Assembly: GCA_007713455.1 (NCBI GenBank)
Contig: VMRT01000013.1
Coordinates: 1 to 64,000 of the forward strand
DNA from: Pseudomonas sp.
GTDB taxonomy: Bacteria; Pseudomonadota; Gammaproteobacteria; Pseudomonadales; Pseudomonadaceae
DNA: 64,000 bases
Reading direction: 5' to 3'
A program made the translations under genes and the position numbers. Position 1 is the first letter of the stretch. Each line of letters opens with the position of its first letter. This document shows positions 39,981-49,004 of this stretch, in pieces. The notes under the pieces are model-generated. The model was not told where the DNA came from. It worked only from the letters and a program-made list of their open reading frames with translations, and ran no database searches.

Positions 39981-42029
39981 ATGTTCAACGCGGCCAATGA
40001 AACCCACTTCAGTCTGACCCTGGAAGGCGTCGATCACGACTTCCAGGTGCTCGAATTCCGGGGCCGCGAGGCCATCAGCCAGCCCTACCGCTTCGACCTG
40101 GAGCTGGTCAGCGAGCGCCCCGACCTCGATCTGCAGGCACTGCTGCATAAACCCGGCTTTCTTGCCTTCGACCCCTCCGGCATTGGCATACACGGCCTGG
40201 TCCACCGTATCGCCCAGTGCGAATCCGGCCAGCGCCTGACCCGCTATCGGCTCACGCTCGTGCCGCAACTGGCCTACCTCGCCCATCGCACCAACCAGCG
40301 TATCTTCCAGCACCTCAGCGTGCCGCAGATCGTCGCCCAGGTGCTCAAGGAACACGGCATTCAGGCCGATGCCTACCGTTTCCAGCTTGGTCCGGTGGTC
40401 TACCCCGCGCGTGAATACTGCGTGCAGTACGACGAAACCGATCTGCACTTCATCCAGCGCCTGTGTGAGGAAGAGGGTATCCATTACCACTTCGAGCACA
40501 GCACCAGAGGTCATTTGCTGGTTTTCGGCGATGACCAGACCAGCTTCGCCAGACTCGGCCAGCCGACCGCCTATCTGCAGGACAACGGCATGACGGCCGA
40601 CGAGCCGGTGATCAAGCGCTTCGCCGTGCGTGTCGCGACACGCACCAGCCGCGTCAGCCGTCGTGATTACGACTTCGAACAACCCAAGTTGCTGATGGAG
40701 GCGGCCTACCGCGGCGAATCGGCGGCGGACGCGCTGCCGCAACCCGACCTGGAAGACTACGATTACCCCGGCCGCTTCACCGAGCGCGCCCGCGGCAAGC
40801 ATCTGTCGCAACGCGCCCTAGAGCGCCATCGCCACGACTACCGCCTTGCCGAAGGCAACAGCGATCAACCAGGATTGGTCAGCGGCCATCTGCTGGAGAT
40901 GTCCGACCACCCACGCCGGGAATGGAACGACCTCTGGCTGCTCACCGAAGTGCTGCATGAAGGCAAGCAGCCGCAGGTGTTGGAAGAGTCGATCACCAAT
41001 CATGTCGATACCGGTGACGGCTTTGCCCAGGGCTACCGCAACCGCTTCAGCGCCACGCCCTGGGACATCCCCTTCCGCCCAGCCCTTCACCATCCGAAAC
41101 CGAAGGTGCTCGGCAGCCAGACCGCCGTGGTCACCGGCCCCGCCGGCGAAGAGATCCACTGCGACAAATACGGCCGCGTGCGCGTTCAGTTCCACTGGGA
41201 CCGTGAAGGCCAGGCCGACGACAAGACCAGCTGCTGGCTGCGCGTCAGCTCCAGCTGGGCCGGCGACCGCTACGGCGGCATCGCCATTCCACGGGTCGGC
41301 ATGGAAGTGCTGGTGACCTTCCTCGAAGGCGATCCCGACCAGCCGCTGGTCACCGGCTGCCTGTACCACAAGGAACACCAGGTCCCTTATCACCTGCCGG
41401 CGAACAAGACCCGCACGGTATTCAAGACCCTGAGCAGCCCGGGCGGTGGTGGCTACAACGAACTGCGCATCGAAGACCGCAAGGGCGCCGAACAGATCTA
41501 CCTCCACGCCCAGCGCGACTGGGACGAGAACATCGAGCACGATCAGAAGATCCGCGTCGGCCACGAACGCCACGACACCGTCGAGGCCAACAGCTACAGC
41601 GAATTCCGCGCCGAGGAACACCTGACCGTTGCCGGCGACCGCAAGGTCGAAGTCAAACCCGACGACCACCTCACCGTCGGCCAGACCCAGCACATCAAGC
41701 TCGGCACCGCCCAGCTGACCAAGGCCGGCCGCGAGATCCACCTCAAGGCCGGGAAGAAGATGGTCATCGAAGCCAGCATCGAACTGACCCTCAAGGCCGG
41801 CGGCAGCTTCATCAAGCTCGACCCGGGCGGCATCACCGTCTCCGGCCCGCTGGCACGAATAAACGCCGGCGGCGCGCCGGGCAAGGGCTCGGGGATCAAG
41901 ATCAAATCACCGGTGCTGCCGGGAATGGCCGATAGCGACAAGGCCGGAAGCCTACTGGAGCAGGCAATGCCAGGTGAGGCGGAAAGTCTGCTCAGCAAAC
42001 GCAAGCGCTCGCTCAATTTTTCAGGCTAA
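39981..42029 (+). CDS. vgrG: VgrG (TssI) spike protein
   Basis: A complete 682-residue VgrG. The gp27-like half opens FNAANETHFSLTLEGVDHD and has REAISQPYRFDLELVSERPD. The gp5-like OB domain holds VTGPAGEEIHCDKYGRVRVQ and VSSSWAGDRYGGIAIPRVG. A beta-helix tail (HERHDTVEANSYSEFRAEEH and on) follows. The C-terminus (residues about 610-682) is short and has no added effector domain, so the next gene is likely its cargo. It is paralogous to the partial VgrG at 1-642. Confidence 0.95.
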   Translation: MFNAANETHFSLTLEGVDHDFQVLEFRGREAISQPYRFDLELVSERPDLDLQALLHKPGFLAFDPSGIGIHGLVHRIAQCESGQRLTRYRLTLVPQLAYLAHRTNQRIFQHLSVPQIVAQVLKEHGIQADAYRFQLGPVVYPAREYCVQYDETDLHFIQRLCEEEGIHYHFEHSTRGHLLVFGDDQTSFARLGQPTAYLQDNGMTADEPVIKRFAVRVATRTSRVSRRDYDFEQPKLLMEAAYRGESAADALPQPDLEDYDYPGRFTERARGKHLSQRALERHRHDYRLAEGNSDQPGLVSGHLLEMSDHPRREWNDLWLLTEVLHEGKQPQVLEESITNHVDTGDGFAQGYRNRFSATPWDIPFRPALHHPKPKVLGSQTAVVTGPAGEEIHCDKYGRVRVQFHWDREGQADDKTSCWLRVSSSWAGDRYGGIAIPRVGMEVLVTFLEGDPDQPLVTGCLYHKEHQVPYHLPANKTRTVFKTLSSPGGGGYNELRIEDRKGAEQIYLHAQRDWDENIEHDQKIRVGHERHDTVEANSYSEFRAEEHLTVAGDRKVEVKPDDHLTVGQTQHIKLGTAQLTKAGREIHLKAGKKMVIEASIELTLKAGGSFIKLDPGGITVSGPLARINAGGAPGKGSGIKIKSPVLPGMADSDKAGSLLEQAMPGEAESLLSKRKRSLNFSG

Positions 42030-42039
42030 GAAAAGGACA

Positions 42040-42061
42040 GAGCCGGCTGCCCCGCCGGCTC
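42040..42061 (+). other. Hairpin between vgrG and effector gene
   Basis: An 8-bp stem GAGCCGGC / GCCGGCTC with a TGCCCC loop in the 53-bp gap. It has no T-tract, so it is more likely a transcript-stability or partial pause element than a terminator. Confidence 0.45.
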
Positions 42062-42082
42062 GAACGCAAGGATGCATCGAAC

Positions 42083-44470
42083 ATGAACCAATCCAACCCG
42101 ATCAGCTGGGCATACCCGTTTCCGGGCAAGGACAGCAGCAACAATCCGCTGCAGCTGCTTACGCATATGGCCCAGGCCAAGGGCGGGTTCTACCCCACCG
42201 GCGAGAACGGCTTATGGCATGGCGGCGTCCACTTCGACGAAGGCACGGCCGCTGCATTCGACCAGTCGAGCGTGCGCTGTATCGCCGACGGAGAGGTGAT
42301 TGCCTACCGCATCGACGAGCGCTACCCGGTCAGCGAATTCACCGACGACATCCCCTTGGTCCAACGTGCACCCTTTTCCACAGGGTTCGTTCTGGTCAAG
42401 CACAGCCTGCAGCCGCCGCCACTGAAGAACGCTGACGGCAGCATCGTCGAAGGGCAAACTCCTCCAAGCCTCACTCTCTACAGCCTGTACATGCACCTGC
42501 TGGATTGGGCGGGCTACCAAGCGCAACCGGACCTGCCGCGCCCCACCTTTTGGGAAACCAAACGCTACACCGTGAATACGCAGCAGGATGGGCTGAGCGT
42601 CCGCTCCGGGCCGAGCAAGAACACCACTAAGCTGTCGGAGCTGTCCAAGGGTGCCGAGATCACCATCGGCAGAGCGGAGGGCGAATTCAGCAAGCTGGTC
42701 AGTCTGATCAGCGGGACGGCACAACCCGCCCTATCAGCTGACGACGAGGGGCACCTACCCGGCTATGTATCCACCAGCTTGCTCAAACCGCACAGCGAGC
42801 CAGCGGAATACGACAAGGTAGTCGTTCTCGACAGCGGAGTGTCGATCAAGGCGGGTGAACTTATTGGCCATCCCGGTCTGTACCAGAACCACGACAGCGC
42901 CGCTCAGCACATGGTCCATGTCGAACTGTTCAGCTGCGACGATGTGCCTGCATTCATCGCCCGGAGCCGCGCCTGGGCGAGCCGCTTGCCCGACGACCAG
43001 AAGACCCTGCTCAAGGTCTATCAAGGCGCAAGCAAGCTGATCGCGCACCGGGACGACATCAATGTCGAGAACCCGCCCAAACTGGACGACGATGGCACGC
43101 AGATCGGCGTCGACCTGATCATTCCGCAGTCCTTGCTGGATGGGCTCCCCGCTTCGAGAAAAATCCAGATCAAGGATGGCGCTGACAACACCATGCACTG
43201 GTGGCGGCTGGACGGCCTGTTCGCCGACGCTAACGGTAACCCCATCGACGGCTGGCTCGCCGAGCAGGAGCTGATCACTACTCGTCACAGTCCGTGGGAG
43301 TGGGAAGGCTTCCAGTGCATCGAGGAAACCGGAACGCCCGCCGAAAAGCTCGCCTACGCCTTCAACGCCAGAGGCCTGCTAAGCGCAGACGAACAGCACA
43401 ACTACCGAGCGCAGATCAGCAAAGCCGATGGCGGCCCAATCGTAACGCTCGCTCGACTCTACGATATCGCCGATACCGACAAGGATGGCGTATTGGCCAG
43501 CGCTGAAATCCAAGCAGCGCTGACCAGGCCTTGGCATGCTCAAGTGCTTGGCCAACTGGTCACCAAATATGAAAGCGAGTGGTTCTGGAACAAGGACAAG
43601 TGGGATGAGCTCGATCCACTGTTAGCGGAAAAGCCCGGAAAGCCGAACGTCGTTTGGGAAGTGGAAAAGCAGCGAATCGAGAAGTTAAGTTGGTGGCAGG
43701 AGTTGGAAGCTCGCCATGGAGTCCGTAGAGACGGGAACGCATGGCACTTTCACATCACCTCAACAGTAAGCGCCTTTTATTGTACACGCGAATTGATTGA
43801 TGTTGATTTGTTTATCGACGAGTACACTAGCCAGCACGAGCAGTTCATGGCGAATACTCCTGTTTTCTCCCAGACTTCGAAAAGCAATTTGCGCACCATC
43901 GTGGAGATTATAAACGGGTATTACGACAGCATTCCCGACAAAGCGAATCTTTTCGAGCTCGCTTATATGTTAGCGACAGCACGGCATGAAGCATACTATT
44001 TCCCCACGGGAGAATTTTTCAGTTCTAAGCCAGAAGTTGGTGCAATAGCTTACTTCAATAAGTATGACCCCGTCCTAGCCAGCACCGAGGAGCATCGAAA
44101 TCGTGCTATCGCGAACGGCAACACTCAGGAGGGCGATGGTTACAGGTACCGCGGGCGTGGTCTTGTGCACCTTACTTGGAAGAACAACTATCGTAAGGCT
44201 CAAGAGCATTTTGATGTCAACTTCGTAAGCCAACCGGATAAAGCAGCCGAGCCCGAAAACTCTGTGCCAATTATGATTTGGGGCATGAAAGAAGGGATTT
44301 TTACCGGCAAAAAACTAAGCGACTATATTAGTTCTGCTGGGGTAGATTATGTAGATGCCCGTAGAATAATAAACGGTTCTGATCAGCAGCAACTTATAGC
44401 CGGCTATGCAAGAAAGTTTGAATCCATCCTAAGAAAAACGTCCTCGGCAAAGGAAGTCTTCGCTCCATGA
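42083..44470 (+). CDS. Predicted T6SS cell-wall hydrolase effector (M23-like, SH3, EF-hand, GH19-like)
   Basis: A 795-residue protein encoded directly after vgrG, without a signal peptide. An N-terminal M23-like fold shows WHGGVHFDE (H46, H50), YMHLL (H137) and HMVHVELF (H276/H279), interrupted by an SH3b-like domain (YTVNTQQDGLSVRSGP, residues 162-235). A perfect EF-hand loop DTDKDGVLASAE follows at 464-475. The C-terminus (about 620-785) resembles GH19/phage lysozymes: MLATARHEAYYFPTG with a likely catalytic Glu at 636, YRGRGLVHLTWKNNY and RIINGSDQQQLIAGYARKF. It should cut peptidoglycan in the periplasm of rival cells at both peptide and glycan bonds. The architecture recalls dual-domain effectors such as TseP of Aeromonas (from memory). 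Activity is not shown. Confidence 0.85.
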   Translation: MNQSNPISWAYPFPGKDSSNNPLQLLTHMAQAKGGFYPTGENGLWHGGVHFDEGTAAAFDQSSVRCIADGEVIAYRIDERYPVSEFTDDIPLVQRAPFSTGFVLVKHSLQPPPLKNADGSIVEGQTPPSLTLYSLYMHLLDWAGYQAQPDLPRPTFWETKRYTVNTQQDGLSVRSGPSKNTTKLSELSKGAEITIGRAEGEFSKLVSLISGTAQPALSADDEGHLPGYVSTSLLKPHSEPAEYDKVVVLDSGVSIKAGELIGHPGLYQNHDSAAQHMVHVELFSCDDVPAFIARSRAWASRLPDDQKTLLKVYQGASKLIAHRDDINVENPPKLDDDGTQIGVDLIIPQSLLDGLPASRKIQIKDGADNTMHWWRLDGLFADANGNPIDGWLAEQELITTRHSPWEWEGFQCIEETGTPAEKLAYAFNARGLLSADEQHNYRAQISKADGGPIVTLARLYDIADTDKDGVLASAEIQAALTRPWHAQVLGQLVTKYESEWFWNKDKWDELDPLLAEKPGKPNVVWEVEKQRIEKLSWWQELEARHGVRRDGNAWHFHITSTVSAFYCTRELIDVDLFIDEYTSQHEQFMANTPVFSQTSKSNLRTIVEIINGYYDSIPDKANLFELAYMLATARHEAYYFPTGEFFSSKPEVGAIAYFNKYDPVLASTEEHRNRAIANGNTQEGDGYRYRGRGLVHLTWKNNYRKAQEHFDVNFVSQPDKAAEPENSVPIMIWGMKEGIFTGKKLSDYISSAGVDYVDARRIINGSDQQQLIAGYARKFESILRKTSSAKEVFAP

Positions 44471-45228
44471 AACACGTACGGTTTTTAGCTCTGCTTATCT
44501 CACTAATGCTGACCACCAGCGCACACGCAAGCGCTTACACTATTTCATTAAATGATGACGGGGTGGCGGAAATCTATACAGCAGACATGGACGCGGGCAC
44601 TCTGACGATCAAGCAGGGAACGGAAACGACAATTATCACCGACATTGTTGGCTACGCAGGGCAGACAGCCAGAACTTTGGTGCGGTTCAATGGCGGGCCC
44701 GCACTGAGCTATGAAAACTCTGGATCGAATACACATTTCGAAGTCTTTTATACCCTAAAAGTCAAAGATAATATCCCTCTTATCGACTGCATATACAGCA
44801 ATATTCGCAACGGGCAGAATGGCGCCTCCATTCGAAAAGCTGTTTGCAACCTTAAAAAAATATTATCGAGCGATTACCAGGATACAGCTTTCCGTTACAC
44901 AGACGCCTGGATTGAGGAATCTAATAGAGTATCCCTACAATCTGTTATGGCCGAGCCTGCTGAAGCCGCTGTAACATCCCTCGGCAAGCTAGGCAATGTG
45001 CTTGTTGCGCTGCGCTACGACTCGATCGAAGATCTAATGTCTGCTACTCCGAAAACCATAGCGTCAGTAGCCGGTAAAACTTATGTAGTGACCATCGGTA
45101 ACGCTTATTTGGTGTATGACGTCGATGGTGCTACAGCATCAGCTCTGGATGTGGAAACGGACCCTATAGCACATTCATTGAAGCGCCTGACAGCTACAGA
45201 GCTATTGCAAGCTATTAAGAAAAACTGA
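44467..45228 (+). CDS. Predicted periplasmic immunity protein for the T6SS effector
   Basis: A 253-residue protein with a clear signal peptide (KHVRFLALLISLMLTTSAHA, cleaved after AHA). I recognise no family. Its start overlaps the effector stop (ATGA), so the two are translationally coupled. A periplasmic protein paired in this way with a cell-wall-degrading effector is the usual form of a T6SS immunity protein, which protects against attack by sister cells. The mature part is mixed in composition with two Cys (segments LIDCIYSNIRNG and RKAVCNLKKIL) that could form a disulfide. DNA here is AT-richer than the T6SS core genes. Confidence 0.72.
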   Translation: MKHVRFLALLISLMLTTSAHASAYTISLNDDGVAEIYTADMDAGTLTIKQGTETTIITDIVGYAGQTARTLVRFNGGPALSYENSGSNTHFEVFYTLKVKDNIPLIDCIYSNIRNGQNGASIRKAVCNLKKILSSDYQDTAFRYTDAWIEESNRVSLQSVMAEPAEAAVTSLGKLGNVLVALRYDSIEDLMSATPKTIASVAGKTYVVTIGNAYLVYDVDGATASALDVETDPIAHSLKRLTATELLQAIKKN

Positions 45229-45264
45229 ACTTTCTCACCATGTGATGCACCCCACCCATTATTC

Positions 45265-45694
45265 ATGCTTAGATTTATACACGCCATTACCTATACTATT
45301 ATCGTGGTGCTGACTGTTCCACTTACAGCAGCAACGGAACGTCTACCACCATTTTTTTACTGCAAATCGAAATCCGATAAAACCCTAGAGTTATATAAAC
45401 AGAACAATACGATCAGCTATAAATTTGGGCATCCGGGTCGCACACCCGAGCTTGAATTAAATAGATTAGTGAATGAGGTTGACATATTAATAGGTAACGC
45501 AACTGGCAGCGAACTGCAACTCTATCACGTTCACCAATGGCGCCTACTCGTATACGGTGATATCCAGAATTAACAGAGTGGCTGATGTCCAAATACCCGA
45601 GCACGGCATACTAGTTAAGAAAAATTCAAAATACTTAGCTTATACCTCATGCATTCCAGCCTCCGTGCGCGGAAACCTGCTTGACGTTGAATAA
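45265..45694 (+). pseudogene. Frameshifted small exported protein, likely second immunity-type gene
   Basis: The first frame starts MLRFIHAITYTIIVVLTVPL (signal peptide), continues PPFFYCKSKSDKTLELYKQN and stops at 45573 after 102 codons. The +1 frame carries on from about 45527 with ITFTNGAYSYTVISRINRVA, then DVQIPEHGILVKKN and YLAYTSCIPAS to a stop at 45692-45694. Together they read as one secreted protein of about 142 residues with one Cys near each end. One extra base between about 45497 and 45570 explains the break. Either the gene is dead or the base is a sequencing error. It lies 36 bases after the immunity candidate and may be a second immunity or lysozyme-inhibitor-like gene (inference). 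Confidence 0.68.
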
Positions 45695-45811
45695 TTACCT
45701 AAAGCGGCGACCACTTGTTGCCTGTGGTGCAAAACGTACGACATCTTATTGCCATCACCCCACAACCCTGCCATAAACGCGCACTCGCCATGACGCTACA
45801 AGGATGTACCG

Positions 45812-47683
45812 ATGCGATTGCTGCGCCGAGCCCTGGGGGCTGTCTTGTTGTTGGCCGTGCTGGTCGTGGGGGTCGGGCTGTATTTCGTGGCCTACCCGAA
45901 CCTTCCAGAATACAAAGTGCCCGAAGCGCTGCATTATCTGGAGCAGTGGGACACCACGCAGCGGCAGACCTATTACTACACGCCGCAAGGCACCCAGGTT
46001 AAGGGACTGGAGTACGACTGGTTCCGTGCGCTGGAGCTGCCCTTCAGCCGGGACAGGTTCGCCACGCCCGACTACCTCGCGCGCTTCGGCTTTCTGGTCG
46101 ATCCCGCGCAAAAAGCCACCGCGCTGAACCCCGGCAACCTGCCGGTGGGCTTTGCCCGCCACGAGGATGATGAGACCGGTCGCGCCTATCTGGATGTGAC
46201 CTGCGCGGCCTGCCACACCGGCGAGCTGCGCTACGGGGGTCAGGCCATTCGTATCGATGGCGGTGCGGCGATGCACTCACTCGCCTCCACCGTGCCAACG
46301 CTACGCGGCGGTGCGTTCGGCCAGGCGCTGGGCATGAGCATGGCCTTCACCTATTACAACCCGCTCAAGTTCCGTCGCTTCGCCGAGCAGGTGCTGGGCG
46401 AGCGCTACGAGCAGGACCGCGCGCAGTTGCGCCACGACTTCAAGCAGGTGCTCGACCGTCTGCTCGGCACCGCCTACAACGACTGGCACCGCGGGCTCTA
46501 CCCTACCGAAGAAGGCTTCGGCCGTACCGATGCGTTCGGTCGCATCGCCAACAGCGTGTTCGGCGACGCCATCGATCCGGCGAATTACCGCGTGGCCAAC
46601 GCGCCGGTGAGCTACCCGCATCTGTGGGATATCTGGAAGTTCGACTGGGTGCAGTGGAACGGCTCGGCCATGCAGCCGATGGCGCGCAATATCGGCGAGG
46701 CGCTGGGTGTTGGCGCCACGCTGCGGCTGCTGCATGAGAACGGCCAGCCCGTCGCCGAAGCCGAGCGCTACGCATCGGGCGTTCGCGTACGCGACCTGCA
46801 CAGGCTGGAAACCACCCTCATGCAGCTGGCCCCGCCCCGCTGGCCCGAAGACGTGCTGGGCGCGATCGATCTCACGCAGGCCAGCCTCGGTCGCGCGCTG
46901 TACAAGGAAAACTGCGCGCATTGCCACGACGCCAGGCCCAAGCCGGTCGACAAGCGTTTCGCTGCCGAACGCGACCCGGAGTGGCGCATGAAGGTGATCC
47001 CCACCTCCTTCGTCGGTACCGATCCGACCACTGCCGACAATATCGCCGATCACCGCTTCGACCTGACCCGCCTGGGCTGGACCCAGCACGAGCTGGATCG
47101 TCTGGACGTGCAGCTGTATGGCGCGTCATCCGCCCCGCTCGATCTCGCCAGCCTGTCCAGCGCCAAGGGGCTGGCCTATATCACCGCCTATGTCGAGCAG
47201 CGCGCCTACCGTGACGCTGGCATCGACGAGGCCGAGCGCGCGACGTTCGACGGCTTCGGCCTGCCGATTGGCGTGCAGGAACTGCGCGGCTATAAGGCAC
47301 GTCCGCTGGACGGCATCTGGGCGACGCCGCCGTTCCTGCACAACGGCTCGGTGCCGACGCTGTTCCAGCTGCTGTCACCGGTGGCCGAACGGCAGACGCA
47401 GTTCTGGGTGGGCAGCCGCGAGTACGACCCGCGGCACCTGGGCCTTCGCACCGAGCGCTTCGACGGTGGCTTTCTGCTGGATACCGCAATTACCGGCAAC
47501 AGCAACCGCGGCCATGAATTCCGCGCCGGCTGTCGCGGCAATGGCGTGATCGGCCGAGCACTGGCGCCACACGAACGCTGGGCACTGGTCGAGTACCTCA
47601 AGGTGCTCGGCGACCCCCGCTTCGAACCGCGCCTCGAGGAGCTGCCAGCTCGCCTCCACAACCCCGGCCCAAGCTGCCCCTGA
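45812..47683 (+). CDS. Membrane-anchored di-haem cytochrome c (peroxidase/RoxA-like)
   Basis: A 623-residue protein with an N-terminal membrane anchor (AVLLLAVLVVGVGLYFVAYP) and two c-type haem motifs, CAACH (131-135) and CAHCH (368-372), placed in the periplasm. The C-terminal segment LDGIWATPPFLHNGSVPTLF is typical of the di-haem peroxidase / RoxA superfamily. It is followed at 27 bases by a catalase-like protein gene, suggesting joint action on peroxides, fatty-acid hydroperoxides or another oxidised substrate. The exact reaction is unknown. Confidence 0.86.
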   Translation: MRLLRRALGAVLLLAVLVVGVGLYFVAYPNLPEYKVPEALHYLEQWDTTQRQTYYYTPQGTQVKGLEYDWFRALELPFSRDRFATPDYLARFGFLVDPAQKATALNPGNLPVGFARHEDDETGRAYLDVTCAACHTGELRYGGQAIRIDGGAAMHSLASTVPTLRGGAFGQALGMSMAFTYYNPLKFRRFAEQVLGERYEQDRAQLRHDFKQVLDRLLGTAYNDWHRGLYPTEEGFGRTDAFGRIANSVFGDAIDPANYRVANAPVSYPHLWDIWKFDWVQWNGSAMQPMARNIGEALGVGATLRLLHENGQPVAEAERYASGVRVRDLHRLETTLMQLAPPRWPEDVLGAIDLTQASLGRALYKENCAHCHDARPKPVDKRFAAERDPEWRMKVIPTSFVGTDPTTADNIADHRFDLTRLGWTQHELDRLDVQLYGASSAPLDLASLSSAKGLAYITAYVEQRAYRDAGIDEAERATFDGFGLPIGVQELRGYKARPLDGIWATPPFLHNGSVPTLFQLLSPVAERQTQFWVGSREYDPRHLGLRTERFDGGFLLDTAITGNSNRGHEFRAGCRGNGVIGRALAPHERWALVEYLKVLGDPRFEPRLEELPARLHNPGPSCP

Positions 47684-47710
47684 CCTGCCCTTCGCACAAG
47701 GATCTGCCCC

Positions 47711-48847
47711 ATGCTTACAAGACTCTGGCTCTGGATCGGTCGCCTGCTGGGCCGGCTGCTGCTTGCCGTCACCGCCCTGGGCCTGGCCGGCTGGGCGATT
47801 GCCGCCGTGCACTTTCACCTCACCCATCGTGGCCCTGTCTCCGGCGAAGAGGTCATCGCGCCGAGCGAAGCGGCCGACACCCAGGCGATCATCGCCGACG
47901 CCATTGCCGTGGTCGAACAGCACAGCGAGAACACCCGCGTGCTGCGCGACGCCCATGCCAAGGCCCACGGCTGCGTGCGCGCCGAAGTCAGCGTGCGCGC
48001 CGACCTGGAGCCAGCGTTGCGTCAGGGCGTGTTCAGCGAGCCGGGCAAGACCTGGCAGTCCTGGGTGCGGCTATCCAACGGCAACGCCTACCCACAGTTC
48101 GACCGCATCCGGGATGCTCGCGGCATGGCGATCAAGCTGCTCGATGTGCCGGGGGAAAAGCTCACGCGCGACCCGCGCCACGCCGGCGAGCAGGACTTCG
48201 TGATGTTCAACCACCCGGTGTTCTTCGTCCGCGACGTCACCGAGTACCGCAGCAACTTCGCGGCCCAGGCGCAGGGCAAGAAGGCGCTGGCGTTCTTCCC
48301 AAGCATCGATCCGCGCAGCTGGGAGCTGCGCCATCTGTTCATCGCGCTGCAGACCCTGGCGCCCGCGCCCGAGAGCCCGGTGGCCACCACCTACAGCTCG
48401 GTTGCGCCGTACAAGCTCGGCTCGCACAACATCAAGTACCGGGTCATCCCGACGCCGGAAAACTGCCCGACCTACCAGTTGCCCGAGCAGAACCGCGACC
48501 TGCCGAACTTCCTGCGCAGTGCGCTCTACCAGCAGCTGTCTCTCGACCGCGCGCCCGCCTGCTTCGCCCTGCAGGTGCAGCGGCAGAACGCCGAGCACTA
48601 CATGCCCATCGAGGACACCAGCATCGAGTGGGACGAAGCCATAGCGCCGTTCGAGACAGTCGCCGACATCCGCCTGCCGCCGCAGGACTTCGACAGCCCA
48701 GAACAGAACCTCGCCTGCGACAACCTCAGCTTCAACCCCTGGCACGCGTTGCCGGAGCATCGTCCCATTGGCGGCATCAACCGCCTGCGCAAAGCTGTGT
48801 ACGAAGCGATCAGCAGCTATCGGCTCGAGCGCAATGGTGCGCTTTGA
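47711..48847 (+). CDS. Catalase-family haem protein with membrane anchor
   Basis: A 378-residue catalase-fold protein, much shorter than true catalases, with an N-terminal hydrophobic anchor (LLLAVTALGLAGWAIAAVHF). It shows LRDAHAKAHGCVRAEVSV with a likely distal His, WVRLSNGNAYPQFDRIRDAR, GEQDFVMFNHPVFFVRD, and a C-terminal NRLRKAVYEAISSYR with a candidate proximal Tyr. Such mini-catalases include hydroperoxide-converting enzymes. It is paired with the di-haem cytochrome upstream. Substrate unknown. Confidence 0.84.
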   Translation: MLTRLWLWIGRLLGRLLLAVTALGLAGWAIAAVHFHLTHRGPVSGEEVIAPSEAADTQAIIADAIAVVEQHSENTRVLRDAHAKAHGCVRAEVSVRADLEPALRQGVFSEPGKTWQSWVRLSNGNAYPQFDRIRDARGMAIKLLDVPGEKLTRDPRHAGEQDFVMFNHPVFFVRDVTEYRSNFAAQAQGKKALAFFPSIDPRSWELRHLFIALQTLAPAPESPVATTYSSVAPYKLGSHNIKYRVIPTPENCPTYQLPEQNRDLPNFLRSALYQQLSLDRAPACFALQVQRQNAEHYMPIEDTSIEWDEAIAPFETVADIRLPPQDFDSPEQNLACDNLSFNPWHALPEHRPIGGINRLRKAVYEAISSYRLERNGAL

Positions 48848-49004
48848 CCAGACAGCCTTTTATCCATGGGGCCATGGATCGGATCTGGGCACTGTCGCAT
48901 GTCACCGGCGCCCACGCACACGACCTTCCCCTGTCTTGCCAGGCGGAGCCCTGCTAGCATCAATCTGGACTCCATCCCCCTAAATAGGCACCCGTTTGCA
49001 GAAG

